Positions 1 through 7,579 of a DNA stretch of 64,000 bases are shown piece by piece. Location of the stretch: NCBI RefSeq assembly GCF_900172215.1, contig NZ_FWFP01000010.1:1-64000 (forward strand), read 5' to 3'. The position numbers were made by a program, and so were the translations under genes. Source of the stretch: Ruegeria meonggei. Its GTDB lineage: Bacteria; Pseudomonadota; Alphaproteobacteria; Rhodobacterales; Rhodobacteraceae. Below the pieces are notes generated by a model. The model searched no databases and was not told the origin of the DNA. It saw only the letters and a program-made list of their open reading frames with translations. Position 1 is the stretch's first letter. Each line of letters opens with the position of its first letter.

Positions 1-190
1 CATCCTTGGGGAAATGACAGCCCTTTAACGAGATCATGCTCAAATAACCTGTTCGGAATTTTTCGACCTGTACAAACCTCAGATCACGCAGGCTCGTCAA
101 CTAGACCCCAGAGTTTGCGACACATCCAGTTGGCGCTTCTTTTTTTTCGAGCGTCTGGTTTTCATAGTCCTCCCTGTTCACTAGGGCGCG
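1..190. other. Intergenic, no gene seen
   Basis: No convincing reading frame, RNA gene or repeat is visible here. The only notable element is a run of eight T at about 141-148 between short GCGCT and AGCG arms, too weak to call a terminator. The stretch borders the ParB-like fragment and may be part of the same decayed phage or plasmid debris. Confidence 0.4.
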
Positions 191-445
191 TCAGAAATAG
201 GCGCGCCCTTTTAGTTGCCTCCTGATGGCGTTTCTGGCTTCCTGTGTGACACCCTTGGCGCGGGAAATGGCCTGCTGTACCCTACGTTTAGGGATAGCAA
301 TTGCGTCGCTAGTTGCCCCGACAAACCCCTTATTGCCCCGGCCCTCTAAACTACGCGAACTTTGCGCAGTTTCTCGCGCCTTCCACAATTCTTTACGCAT
401 GGCGAGGTGCTCGGCCATCTGTGTCGGGGTTAACTCCGACCGCAT
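191..445 (-). pseudogene. ParB-like phage/plasmid protein fragment
   Basis: The 84-residue product has a short Leu-Thr-Pro, Glu-His-Leu, Arg-Lys-Glu-Leu-Trp stretch, then a Gly-Arg-Gly-Asn-Lys-Gly-Phe turn and a helix-turn-helix-like part ending in RAKGVTQEARNAIR. This layout is known from the middle of ParB/Spo0J-like DNA-binding proteins in Rhodobacterales phages and plasmids. The ParB nuclease-like N-terminal domain is absent, and the C-terminal part that usually continues after the Arg-rich helix is cut after about ten residues. I infer a broken remnant. An in-frame stop lies about 10 codons upstream of the ATG, so no longer N-terminus is available. Confidence 0.5.
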
Positions 446-488
446 CAGCGCACTTGAATTAACTGTTAGAGCCTACCAATTTAAAAGC

Positions 489-656
489 ATGGTATATCTT
501 GTTGCTATTTCCATCATCTGCGGGCTCATCTGTAGGTACGTCGCTCAGCGCCGATCCATGCGTGTCGGACTCCATACGGTTTTAGGAGTTGTGTTTGGTC
601 CCGTTGGGCTTGTTGTTACCTTGTTGTGCGCCACGCAGTCGCCTACGCGGGTTTGA
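489..656 (+). CDS. Small two-segment membrane protein, unknown
   Basis: The ATG at 489 gives a 55-residue protein with two hydrophobic segments (about residues 2-18 and 28-46) separated by a basic loop containing QRRSMR. This suggests two membrane spans. The frame stays open upstream to 225, but that part only mirrors the ParB-like fragment on the other strand, so I start at 489. There is no clear Shine-Dalgarno sequence. No family is recognised; small two-span proteins are common in phage-derived islands. It could also be a chance frame. Confidence 0.35.
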   Translation: MVYLVAISIICGLICRYVAQRRSMRVGLHTVLGVVFGPVGLVVTLLCATQSPTRV

Positions 657-720
657 TCCAAGGGCCATTTTCAGGTGGGCCAAGTTGACCCACCAGTAAC
701 CCTTTGAACCCTAATAGTTT

Positions 721-1617
721 TCAGAAATCCAAATTCTCATCTAAGAAATTAAGCACGTCCCGCTGAGCCCGTTCGAATTCCAGCAGTCCGTGTTTGCCAG
801 CTAAATCACCATCGCTGTACACAATGGATCTACTGCCATTTTGGGAATTCAAAAACTTTGAGCAGTCCCCTTCAGTCCACTTGTTTTGATACCAAGGGTC
901 TTGCGCGCCGACGAGGGTTAGAACAGGTTCACTTTGTGGTGCATTAACCCCTCGGGCTTCCGAAAATGGTGTATGACACGTCCAGCCTTCCGCGACCCTG
1001 GCCTTCACTCGCTGCTGTTCGTTTTGGGCCTCAAAGCTAACGGTTGCCACGGCACCTTCGCTAAATCCCATCAGGACAATGTTGTTTCCATCGACAATGG
1101 GGAGCTTACGTGCCATTTCAATTGCGTATCCTGCATCATTTCGACGTAGCACCAAAGTGCCACGGAACAGGTCGCCCTCGCGTGTTTCCACATTGCAGGA
1201 CCGGGGGTACGTTTCTCGCGCTAGACTGGCTGGTGCAATTACAAGGTAACCGTTTTCGGAGAGAAACTTAATTCGTCTATGAGTACCCGGCCAAATGCCG
1301 CTACAACCGTGCAAGTAGACAATTGTTGGTAGCTTTCGTTCGACGCCGGATTTCTGCTCCCGCAGGTCATCGGTTGTCACCTGTTTGGATTGGCCGTTTT
1401 CGACAGGAACTCGAACGATGGCGGCTCGCCATGTTCGTTCCAATTCGTCCGGATCATCCCAATCCATCCAAGAGAGATCCGCAGGGGCTGAGAATACTTT
1501 CGTACTGTTGTGTAGGCCTTGATCCTGCGAAAAGACAGGTGATGACGGCAGCAATGCCACAAGAAACGCAACCAGACTTCCAATGATTTTGATCCTGTTG
1601 CAGTGAACTGACGGCAA
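721..1617 (-). CDS. Secreted dienelactone-hydrolase-like alpha/beta hydrolase
   Basis: The 298-residue product begins with a basic stretch and a hydrophobic segment ending near VFS-QD, a likely signal peptide, so it should act in the periplasm. An HGCSG oxyanion-hole motif follows about residue 103, then the nucleophile elbow GFSEG near 190, an acid candidate in GAQDPW and a His in GKHGLLEF near the C-terminus. These are the catalytic parts of the dienelactone hydrolase family of serine hydrolases. The substrate cannot be told from sequence. The Cys residues CSG, SCN, WTC and DCS could form disulfides, in line with export. It stands alone, with unrelated flanks. Confidence 0.75.
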   Translation of the reverse strand: MPSVHCNRIKIIGSLVAFLVALLPSSPVFSQDQGLHNSTKVFSAPADLSWMDWDDPDELERTWRAAIVRVPVENGQSKQVTTDDLREQKSGVERKLPTIVYLHGCSGIWPGTHRRIKFLSENGYLVIAPASLARETYPRSCNVETREGDLFRGTLVLRRNDAGYAIEMARKLPIVDGNNIVLMGFSEGAVATVSFEAQNEQQRVKARVAEGWTCHTPFSEARGVNAPQSEPVLTLVGAQDPWYQNKWTEGDCSKFLNSQNGSRSIVYSDGDLAGKHGLLEFERAQRDVLNFLDENLDF

Positions 1618-1932
1618 TTGCGCATCCTCCTTTGGAGACTTGCAGGCGATTATATCAGGTCAGGGGCAATGCTCCCAGATTTCCCTTCCCATCTGAGTCA
1701 TCAGGTCCGGAGTCCGTTGTGCAGAATTGCATATCGGCCCCGACCCCCTGCTACATCAGCTACTTTTGCTACATGGGTTATGCGCTGTGGTGGTGCAAAC
1801 CATGCATATCAGCACAGATTGAGCGCTATCTATTGTTGACCTTCGGATGTCTGCTGTGAGCCCAAATTGACCAAATCGTGTGACTGCACCATCATGCCGC
1901 TCATAGCTGCAGAAATAAGGAGTCGCCGGAAT

Positions 1933-2409
1933 TTGTTGAATTCAAACTCTATCAAGAAATGGCTCACGCAAGCATTCGAGGTTATCTATTATTTATCCGG
2001 TGAAGGCAGCTGGAAACTCCTTGCTCATGAAAAGCTAATATTGATGGCGGCAATTGAGAACCTTGTTCCGGATGAACGAGAATTGTTGCGTCAGCAGCTT
2101 CACCAGGACTTTTTTGTCGAGAGAACTAACAATAGGATCAGCGTTTTGCGGTTCTACGAAGCACATGAAGACCTGCGGGTTCAAGGAATCGATTTCGAAG
2201 ACAGATGGATTCGGGTTCATATGCTGGTCAACGGTAAGAAACAGATTTGCAACGTCAACGTCTATCGCGGGCTAGTGTTCAGCGTGGAAACACGTTCACC
2301 AAGAAAGACCTACAAAGGCACAGAGATCCGTGTCGTCAAAGTTGTCGATGGCAATGGAGCAGACTCGTTTACAAGAGCGATTGACCGGCAAGAACACGGA
2401 ACTGGCTGA
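1933..2409 (+). CDS. Hypothetical protein, 158 aa
   Basis: I do not recognise this protein. AAGGAG at 1917-1922 sits ten bases before an in-frame TTG at 1933, so I choose that start. The frame is open back to a TTG at 1867 and an ATG at 1894, neither with a ribosome site. The product starts with an amphipathic helical half (about residues 1-55, ending in a Glu/Arg/Gln-rich run) and ends in a beta-rich half with alternating hydrophobic residues from about 65 to 135. There is no signal peptide or membrane span. It sits alone in the low-G+C island. Confidence 0.5.
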   Translation: MLNSNSIKKWLTQAFEVIYYLSGEGSWKLLAHEKLILMAAIENLVPDERELLRQQLHQDFFVERTNNRISVLRFYEAHEDLRVQGIDFEDRWIRVHMLVNGKKQICNVNVYRGLVFSVETRSPRKTYKGTEIRVVKVVDGNGADSFTRAIDRQEHGTG

Positions 2410-2675
2410 ACCTATTGTTGCATATACCTTTGGTAACAAAGTCCGCACTGCCAACCTCTGGTTCGCCGGGAGGTCTTTGATGGCTGACAGAAGTTGTCAG
2501 ATGACCGCTTTGAGCCCTCACCGGCCTTTAGTCGTGCATCGGGATTTTGCACGTGCGGCAAGCCGCGAACCGTGAGAACCGGACATTCAGCGCCGGTAAA
2601 CAACTAGCGGCGGTCCAGACAAAGCGGGTCTTCATTCGCCTAGGGGTCTAGAAGTGCGTATACGACTAATTCAGT
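2410..2675. other. Intergenic, no supported gene
   Basis: Frames of 60-80 codons exist on both strands but none has a ribosome site, a recognisable domain or plausible composition. One short inverted repeat, CTGACAGAAGTTGTCAG (2484-2500), is visible. The rest resembles decayed sequence. I see no RNA gene. Confidence 0.35.
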
Positions 2676-2990
2676 TCAGGTCTGCGGTGCTTCATGCCAT
2701 TCTCTGACCTTTCGGGTGATTTCGGACAATGCAAGCCCACGTCGCAGCCCTGAATCAAGAACCCCAATCTCTTCCGCGAACTTGACGTCTGATTGTCCGT
2801 CCAAGATAAATTCGTACCTTCCACCAGGGTTGTCTTCCTCAAGGTCATAATCGACGACGCGCCACTTCCCCAGGAATTCTCCGTCACGTGAAATGACGTC
2901 GCCACCGGCAAGCTCATGCGTGTATCCACTCGCAACCCACTCGTCGTAACCCACAAAATTTATTGGATATCTCAGGTCCATGACAGCCAT
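2676..2990 (-). CDS. Hypothetical protein, 104 aa
   Basis: The product is an acidic 104-residue protein with no signal peptide or membrane span. It opens with an aromatic-rich stretch (YPINFVGYDEW), continues with a beta-rich part around WRVVDYDLEEDNPGGRYEF and ends in a helix with SEITRKVREWHEA. I do not recognise the family. A second ATG three codons in is an equally good start and neither has a clear ribosome site. It is divergent from the next gene. Confidence 0.5.
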   Translation of the reverse strand: MAVMDLRYPINFVGYDEWVASGYTHELAGGDVISRDGEFLGKWRVVDYDLEEDNPGGRYEFILDGQSDVKFAEEIGVLDSGLRRGLALSEITRKVREWHEAPQT

Positions 2991-3132
2991 GTAGGAAGTG
3001 GCATGGTCTACTACAAGGCCGATGCGAGCAGCCCAAAGCCGACCTTCGTTTTAAGCAGGGGCGACAGCCTCGAAGAAAAAATGTTGTCTTGGCGTCATTG
3101 ATTTTGAGGTGGGGGTCTGTGACGGTTCTACA

Positions 3133-4197
3133 ATGGAAAATCCCAAAGAAACTGCTGAAAAACTCTTCCGAAAAGCAGATAGTATTGTCGGACCTGAACA
3201 TGCAAAGAAAAAGCTAAATATTCTTTCTGCGGCTTTGTTATATGATCCAAACCATAGCGCAGCCTTGGAGGCTACTGCATGGGGGTTTCATGAGGTTGGT
3301 CTTCCAGAGGCCTCGCTAGGTTACTTAAACCTTGCTTTGGTTCATGGCCCTCACAGCAACATGGCTTGGACGCTCGCTGAAACTATTGTTCGTCAAATTC
3401 ATGAACGTCTTCCTACCCCACAAGCAAAAAACAACTTAGTCCTGCGAATGAGAGAGTTCTTGGAGCAAGACTATGTTGGTGAACGCTTAAAACACTACCC
3501 GCTCTCTGGTGATGCGGTTCTGATAAGGAAAGTAAATAAAGAATGCTATGCGAAAAACATGATTGAACGGGGTCAGCTCATGTTTGCACAAACTGAATTC
3601 CATCGGCAAAGTGAAGGCAAAGATGGTCATGATCCAAACGAGAATAAGCCCAAAACGGTTGACTTGTTGCCAAACGGGCCGCTTCACATCGGTAGTGATG
3701 ACGCACCATTTCACAAAAAACTTGGATATGGAGCCAGCATTTCTGGTGATGGTGATGTAACAATCGCCTCGTCAACACTCCAAATAGGAGGTCAGTACTC
3801 AATCAGCTGCTTTTCTGCGCTTTGCAAAGAGAACCGAGACTCGTTTTTTGAAAAATATGAATGGAGTAAGTTCGGTCAGTACGCTGTTGTGATCCGTCGG
3901 CCGCATGAATTTATCGAACAAGTCAGAAAGGCAATGATCCAACAACAAAAACCATATCTTTCGTCAGGTTTAGTCACATACTTGCCGAAAGCGGCTTTAG
4001 CTGCCTTTTTTCCGGCAATCTATCAACCATTCTTAAAGAGCGTCGAGCGATTTGAGAGCGAATTTGAGTATCGTTTTGCACTAAACAATCGCGAGATTGG
4101 GCTTGTTGAAGTGGGGAGCATTAGTGAGATAGCTGAAATCGTTCCTACGGAAAATTTGAAAGTCCGGTTGTCGGAGCTCTTCCCAGCAGAGGATTAG
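3133..4197 (+). CDS. Hypothetical protein with TPR-like N-terminal helices
   Basis: The 354-residue product begins with paired helices (about residues 5-100) whose spacing of small and hydrophobic residues, for example ILSAALLYDPNHSAALE followed by LGYLNLALVHGPHSNMAW, resembles tetratricopeptide repeats. The C-terminal half (about 190-354) is unknown, with a beta-rich stretch near DGDVTIASSTLQIGGQYS. There is no signal peptide. A GTG at 3109 in the same frame is a possible earlier start. Codons are A/T-richer than in the catabolic genes later in the window, which fits acquisition by transfer. No function is proposed. Confidence 0.6.
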   Translation: MENPKETAEKLFRKADSIVGPEHAKKKLNILSAALLYDPNHSAALEATAWGFHEVGLPEASLGYLNLALVHGPHSNMAWTLAETIVRQIHERLPTPQAKNNLVLRMREFLEQDYVGERLKHYPLSGDAVLIRKVNKECYAKNMIERGQLMFAQTEFHRQSEGKDGHDPNENKPKTVDLLPNGPLHIGSDDAPFHKKLGYGASISGDGDVTIASSTLQIGGQYSISCFSALCKENRDSFFEKYEWSKFGQYAVVIRRPHEFIEQVRKAMIQQQKPYLSSGLVTYLPKAALAAFFPAIYQPFLKSVERFESEFEYRFALNNREIGLVEVGSISEIAEIVPTENLKVRLSELFPAED

Positions 4198-4470
4198 GCC
4201 ACAAGGAAATGTACAAAGTTTGCCCAGCGAGACTTTGCAAAGTCCGCTTTCTGCGCATCGCGGTCATTGGCCAGATTGGACGCCGCACGACGGCGAAAGG
4301 CAACAAAGTCCCGCTTACCGGAAATTGCCTGCCTTGAAGTAGAGGTTATCACCACATTCAGCCAACCGGCGTAAAATTGCGCCGGTCGCCGTCCAGTTGA
4401 GGATCACCTACCAGAATCGCAAAAACTCAGGTATGGAGTCTCACATTGATTTCTGCATTGAGGCTTTGCC
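4198..4470. other. Intergenic with short hairpin
   Basis: No gene is supported. A perfect 7-bp inverted repeat, ACCGGCG at 4365-4371 and CGCCGGT at 4380-4386 with an A/T-rich 8-base loop, could form a weak hairpin. I looked here for a HigB toxin gene because a HigA-type fragment follows, and found none. Confidence 0.35.
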
Positions 4471-4680
4471 ATGACCACTGTTTGCACCCCGACCGAATAC
4501 CGTGCTGCACTCCGGGAAATTGAATATCTGTGGGGATCTGAACCGGATTCAGATGAGGGTAAACGGCTGGAAGAATACCTGTCAGCGGTCGATCAATACG
4601 AGCAAGTTTCCAACGCGGCACCTGACAGCAGGCCATCGCCTAAGTCAGTTACCCAGTCTGTTCAAGGAGAACGGATATGA
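4471..4680 (+). pseudogene. HigA-type antitoxin, N-terminal fragment
   Basis: The first 45 residues (TPTEYRAALREIEYLWGS, then EPDSDEGKRLEEYLSAVDQYEQ) match the conserved start of HigA-family antitoxins, which pairs an EAAL.EIE.LW helix with a GTPEGD.L motif. In the family a helix-turn-helix domain follows. Here the protein instead runs into an unrelated Ser/Pro-rich tail and stops at residue 69, so the DNA-binding domain is missing. No higB toxin gene is adjacent. I read it as a remnant, although the frame is intact and ends in an ATGA overlap with the next small gene, so it may still be translated. Confidence 0.5.
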
Positions 4681-4802
4681 ACCGAAACTATATCGTTATC
4701 GCTGCGGTGCTGGTTGTTCTGGCATTTGGCCTCACTATGATGAGGTCAGTTGAAGAGGACGCCGTAAGTGAAGAGGAAGCGCCAGCCGCAACTACGGAAT
4801 AG
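4677..4802 (+). CDS. Small single-span membrane protein, 41 aa
   Basis: The ATG at 4677 overlaps the stop of the preceding frame (ATGA), and AAGGAG at 4664-4669 lies seven bases before it, a good ribosome site. The product has a short polar start (MNRNY), a hydrophobic segment from about residue 6 to 22 and an acidic Ala/Glu-rich tail. That suggests one membrane span with the tail outside or in the periplasm. Small proteins of this form are frequent in Rhodobacterales but have no assigned role. At 41 residues it is easily missed by automatic calling. Confidence 0.6.
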   Translation: MNRNYIVIAAVLVVLAFGLTMMRSVEEDAVSEEEAPAATTE

Positions 4803-4926
4803 CAGTGGTGAAACGTCCGATGGTTTCGTACGGCAAGTAATCACCCTTAGGGTAGCCCCAGGGCTGCTGCTAAAGAAGAGACAGCTATTAAAATCAAGAC
4901 TGATACAAAACCAGAGGCCCGTTCGA

Positions 4927-5334
4927 ATGAAGCATAGAGTATTGGCGGCAATCAGCCTTGGTGTTTTCACGTTGGCAGGCTCTGCATGGGCGGATGAAGA
5001 CGATTGGTCGGGGTTGTACAAGGGACTCGACATATTAGACGGTTCAATCGACTATTTATCAATTTCTCGCACTGATGCTGAGACTTATGAACTACGAATA
5101 ATCCCGTCTGTAATTTCGTTGTGCCAAACCGGGCGCGGCTGGATTGTCGCAGATGGAGTTTTGAACGACGAAGGCAATATGCTTCGCCAAAACGGTCGGG
5201 TTTTCTGTGAAGGCGAGCAACCAAATGATGTGCCGGACAGGGTCCTCAGCCGGGAGAAGGAAACCGGGATAATTAGATATGGGGCTACTGATGACAAACG
5301 ACCATTGGTCTATCATAAAGTATCCTCGGATTGA
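4927..5334 (+). CDS. Secreted protein of unknown function, 135 aa
   Basis: From the ATG at 4927 the product starts MKHRVLAAISLGVFTLAGSAWADE, a standard signal peptide with predicted cleavage after AWA. That decides the start over an ATG at 4768 in the same frame, which would bury the signal. The mature part of about 112 residues is acidic, with two Cys (SLCQTG and VFCEGE) that could form a disulfide, and looks like a small beta-rich domain. No family is recognised. The role is unknown; the location is probably periplasmic. Confidence 0.65.
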   Translation: MKHRVLAAISLGVFTLAGSAWADEDDWSGLYKGLDILDGSIDYLSISRTDAETYELRIIPSVISLCQTGRGWIVADGVLNDEGNMLRQNGRVFCEGEQPNDVPDRVLSREKETGIIRYGATDDKRPLVYHKVSSD

Positions 5335-5414
5335 GCGCCTATTTCTCCGAATGACAAGTGCGTGCTGCCTTTCACGGTCTTTACAGTTGGCCTGTCGGTG
5401 TCCATCTTATCTGT

Positions 5415-5633
5415 ATGACCGTCGCCGACCTTTCCATTCTCCAACTCTATTGCGTGATTGCTGCGTCTGGGTCGCTGTTTGCCTTCATAGGATTTTCGCT
5501 TTGGAGTGTGGCAACTGATCCTGAGCATCACTTCTCTTGGCTAGGGTACGCGTTCCTAGGATTTGTTGCCCTTGGAGGCGTGGTAGGCCCCGCCGGATAC
5601 GGGGCCTGGATACTTTATTCGGCGTTTAACTGA
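5415..5633 (+). CDS. Small membrane protein, 72 aa
   Basis: The ATG at 5415 gives a 72-residue protein with two clear hydrophobic spans (about residues 8-28 and 43-69) joined by a polar loop with ATDPEHHFSW. A GTG at 5358 would add 19 residues without improving the sequence. The end overlaps the last 19 bases of the leftward phage-type gene. No family recognised. Confidence 0.45.
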   Translation: MTVADLSILQLYCVIAASGSLFAFIGFSLWSVATDPEHHFSWLGYAFLGFVALGGVVGPAGYGAWILYSAFN

Positions 5634-7579
5634 GGCCCTACGCCGTTCAGCATCAACGCCCGTGCAATCATTTCTCTGGCCTTGCTTGGGGCTTTGGTCG
5701 CGGCCTGTTGCAGATAAGTAGACAACCCAGCATCGGTCAGCATCTTGGCAATCTCCGGGGCAACCCGCGCCTCTCGGCCTGCCGTCATATGCCTTAGAGC
5801 CGCTGCACCACCGCGCCTCGCCAGAAGCGCAGCAGCCACACCACCGCCCGCACCTGCCATATCTCCGGTTGCTGCGAGACCTGCGCCACCACCTACACCA
5901 CCAATCAAGCCCTGTTCTATAAGTTGTCGGGTTGTCGAGGAATTGCCGGTCAACGCTCTGTGCGTTTCGCCAAAGGTGCGTTCGTTCGCAATCTGACTGC
6001 GCACGGTGTTTGCACCCTCTGAACCCAGAGCGGCGCTCATAGCGTCCTGCTGACGGCGTGGACCGAATAGGCCGTCCACAGCGCCGGGTGTATCCCTGCG
6101 GTTCTGTAGCGCGTCTATCTTGCCGCTGGCATAACCTTGTGCAACTTCGTCGGGGTGCGCCACCGCAGCTTTCTCTGCGCGGCGGGCGTAGTCTGCTGAG
6201 ACACGAGGCCTCGCGCCCTCTGCGCCAAGGTTTACGGCATTCACTCGGTTATGAGCGCTTGCGGCCAGCTCTCTTGCCCCGCCATATTCCGGCATCAGGT
6301 TATCGATACGTTGGCGGACCTGCTTAGATAACATACCCGCGATTGCCTGCTCATTGTTCGGACCCTGGCCCAAAGCAGGCCGCGCCATGTCGTCTAGGGC
6401 CTTCTTGGCTTCATCAAGAATTGCTAACGCAGATGGTTCATCTGAATCACCCTCTGCAATCATCCGGTCACGGGCCAAACGTTGGCCCTGCTGTAAAGCC
6501 TTCTGCCCCATTCCTGTTTGAAACAGGTCATCGAATGCCGACATATCGATATCATGGCCCAAAGAGCGCGCCTCATCATAGGCAGCGTTGATGCTTGGGC
6601 GGGTGCGCTTGCGAATGGCGCTCACCAAATCGTCAACCGATTGTGGTGTGTCCTGCCGTGAAGCTTTCAGCAAGCTATCGGTCAATCTATCGCTCTGACC
6701 CGCCATACGGGCCTGTGAGGCGCTTTCCAGCATTTCGCGGGCCTCTGGGCTGGCATTGGACGCAGCGCGCCCCAGAGCCCGCCCACGTTCGCCCATGGCG
6801 TCGATCAACATGCCGTCCGGGCCGAGGTCATCCAGCTTAGCCGCTGTGTCTGGTGACAAGGCCTGTACAATCCGCGCCTGCGCCTGAGAGGCGGGCTGCC
6901 CAACTCGACGCTTAATGTAGTTCGTGATTGCAGGTGCGCCAGTCAGGATGCCAGAGGCGAGGCCACCGACCGCAGCGCCCGTGCCCATACCTTGCGCGGT
7001 TCCAATCGCACGGTCTTCAATCCCACCATCAGTATGACCAAGTCCAGCGAGCCCTCCGTAGCCAGCTCCATCAATAGTCGATCCACGTACCGCCTTACCC
7101 GGTGTCTTTGCCTTCGCGGCCAGACTGAGCCCCGCTTTGCTGATCCCGGCAACACCAGTCGCAAGACCTGCCACGTCGCCGACAGTTGACGCCGTTGGGT
7201 TTTGAACCCGTGCCGATTTGGAACGTGCCTGTTCTTCGGCAAGATTTTCGCTGAAACTGTCTGTCTCGTGCGGGAATAAGCCTGGGGGCATTCCGTAGGC
7301 CACCGGACCCAAGGTTTCGGACAGTGCGCGGGCCTCGTCCCCGAACCCGAACAAGCTTGTATCTACAGCACTCCGAACACCGGCCCCGATGCTCTCGAAA
7401 TCCCGGATATTGGCGCGGGGCACAAGCCCGCTCTGACGCAGGCCAGTCATTGCCCGTTCGAAGAAAGACGGGTCATAGGGGGCGACTGTTGAGCCGTCAC
7501 CTTGTGGGCCGCCCTTTGCCGCTGCCTGTCGCGCTTTCAGTTGGCGCAGTCTGAGGTCTGAAATCGGATCGTTACTCAA
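5615..7579 (-). CDS. Podovirus-like virion/ejection protein, 654 aa
   Basis: The 654-residue product has a charged N-terminal 70 residues, a Gly/Ala-rich hydrophobic centre (about 105-210), a long helical Ala/Arg/Gln/Asp-rich middle (about 225-520), another Gly/Ala-rich hydrophobic stretch (about 555-600) and a helical end. Large helical proteins with hydrophobic Gly/Ala patches, encoded after a lytic-domain protein, are typical of the internal virion proteins that podoviruses eject into the host envelope. The assignment rests on this architecture and gene order, not on a catalytic motif. Its start overlaps the stop of the upstream gene by four bases. It is the last gene of the leftward block. 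Confidence 0.55.
   Translation of the reverse strand: MSNDPISDLRLRQLKARQAAAKGGPQGDGSTVAPYDPSFFERAMTGLRQSGLVPRANIRDFESIGAGVRSAVDTSLFGFGDEARALSETLGPVAYGMPPGLFPHETDSFSENLAEEQARSKSARVQNPTASTVGDVAGLATGVAGISKAGLSLAAKAKTPGKAVRGSTIDGAGYGGLAGLGHTDGGIEDRAIGTAQGMGTGAAVGGLASGILTGAPAITNYIKRRVGQPASQAQARIVQALSPDTAAKLDDLGPDGMLIDAMGERGRALGRAASNASPEAREMLESASQARMAGQSDRLTDSLLKASRQDTPQSVDDLVSAIRKRTRPSINAAYDEARSLGHDIDMSAFDDLFQTGMGQKALQQGQRLARDRMIAEGDSDEPSALAILDEAKKALDDMARPALGQGPNNEQAIAGMLSKQVRQRIDNLMPEYGGARELAASAHNRVNAVNLGAEGARPRVSADYARRAEKAAVAHPDEVAQGYASGKIDALQNRRDTPGAVDGLFGPRRQQDAMSAALGSEGANTVRSQIANERTFGETHRALTGNSSTTRQLIEQGLIGGVGGGAGLAATGDMAGAGGGVAAALLARRGGAAALRHMTAGREARVAPEIAKMLTDAGLSTYLQQAATKAPSKAREMIARALMLNGVGPQLNAE

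Noticed and set aside
225..488. Long plus-strand frame over the ParB-like fragment
   Set aside because: Its residues only mirror the fragment on the other strand; the plausible part begins at 489.
2412..2603. 63-codon minus-strand frame in the gap after the 158-residue gene
   Set aside because: No ribosome site, low-complexity composition and no recognisable domain.
4198..4470. HigB toxin gene upstream of the HigA-like fragment
   Set aside because: No frame with HigB features was found on either strand.
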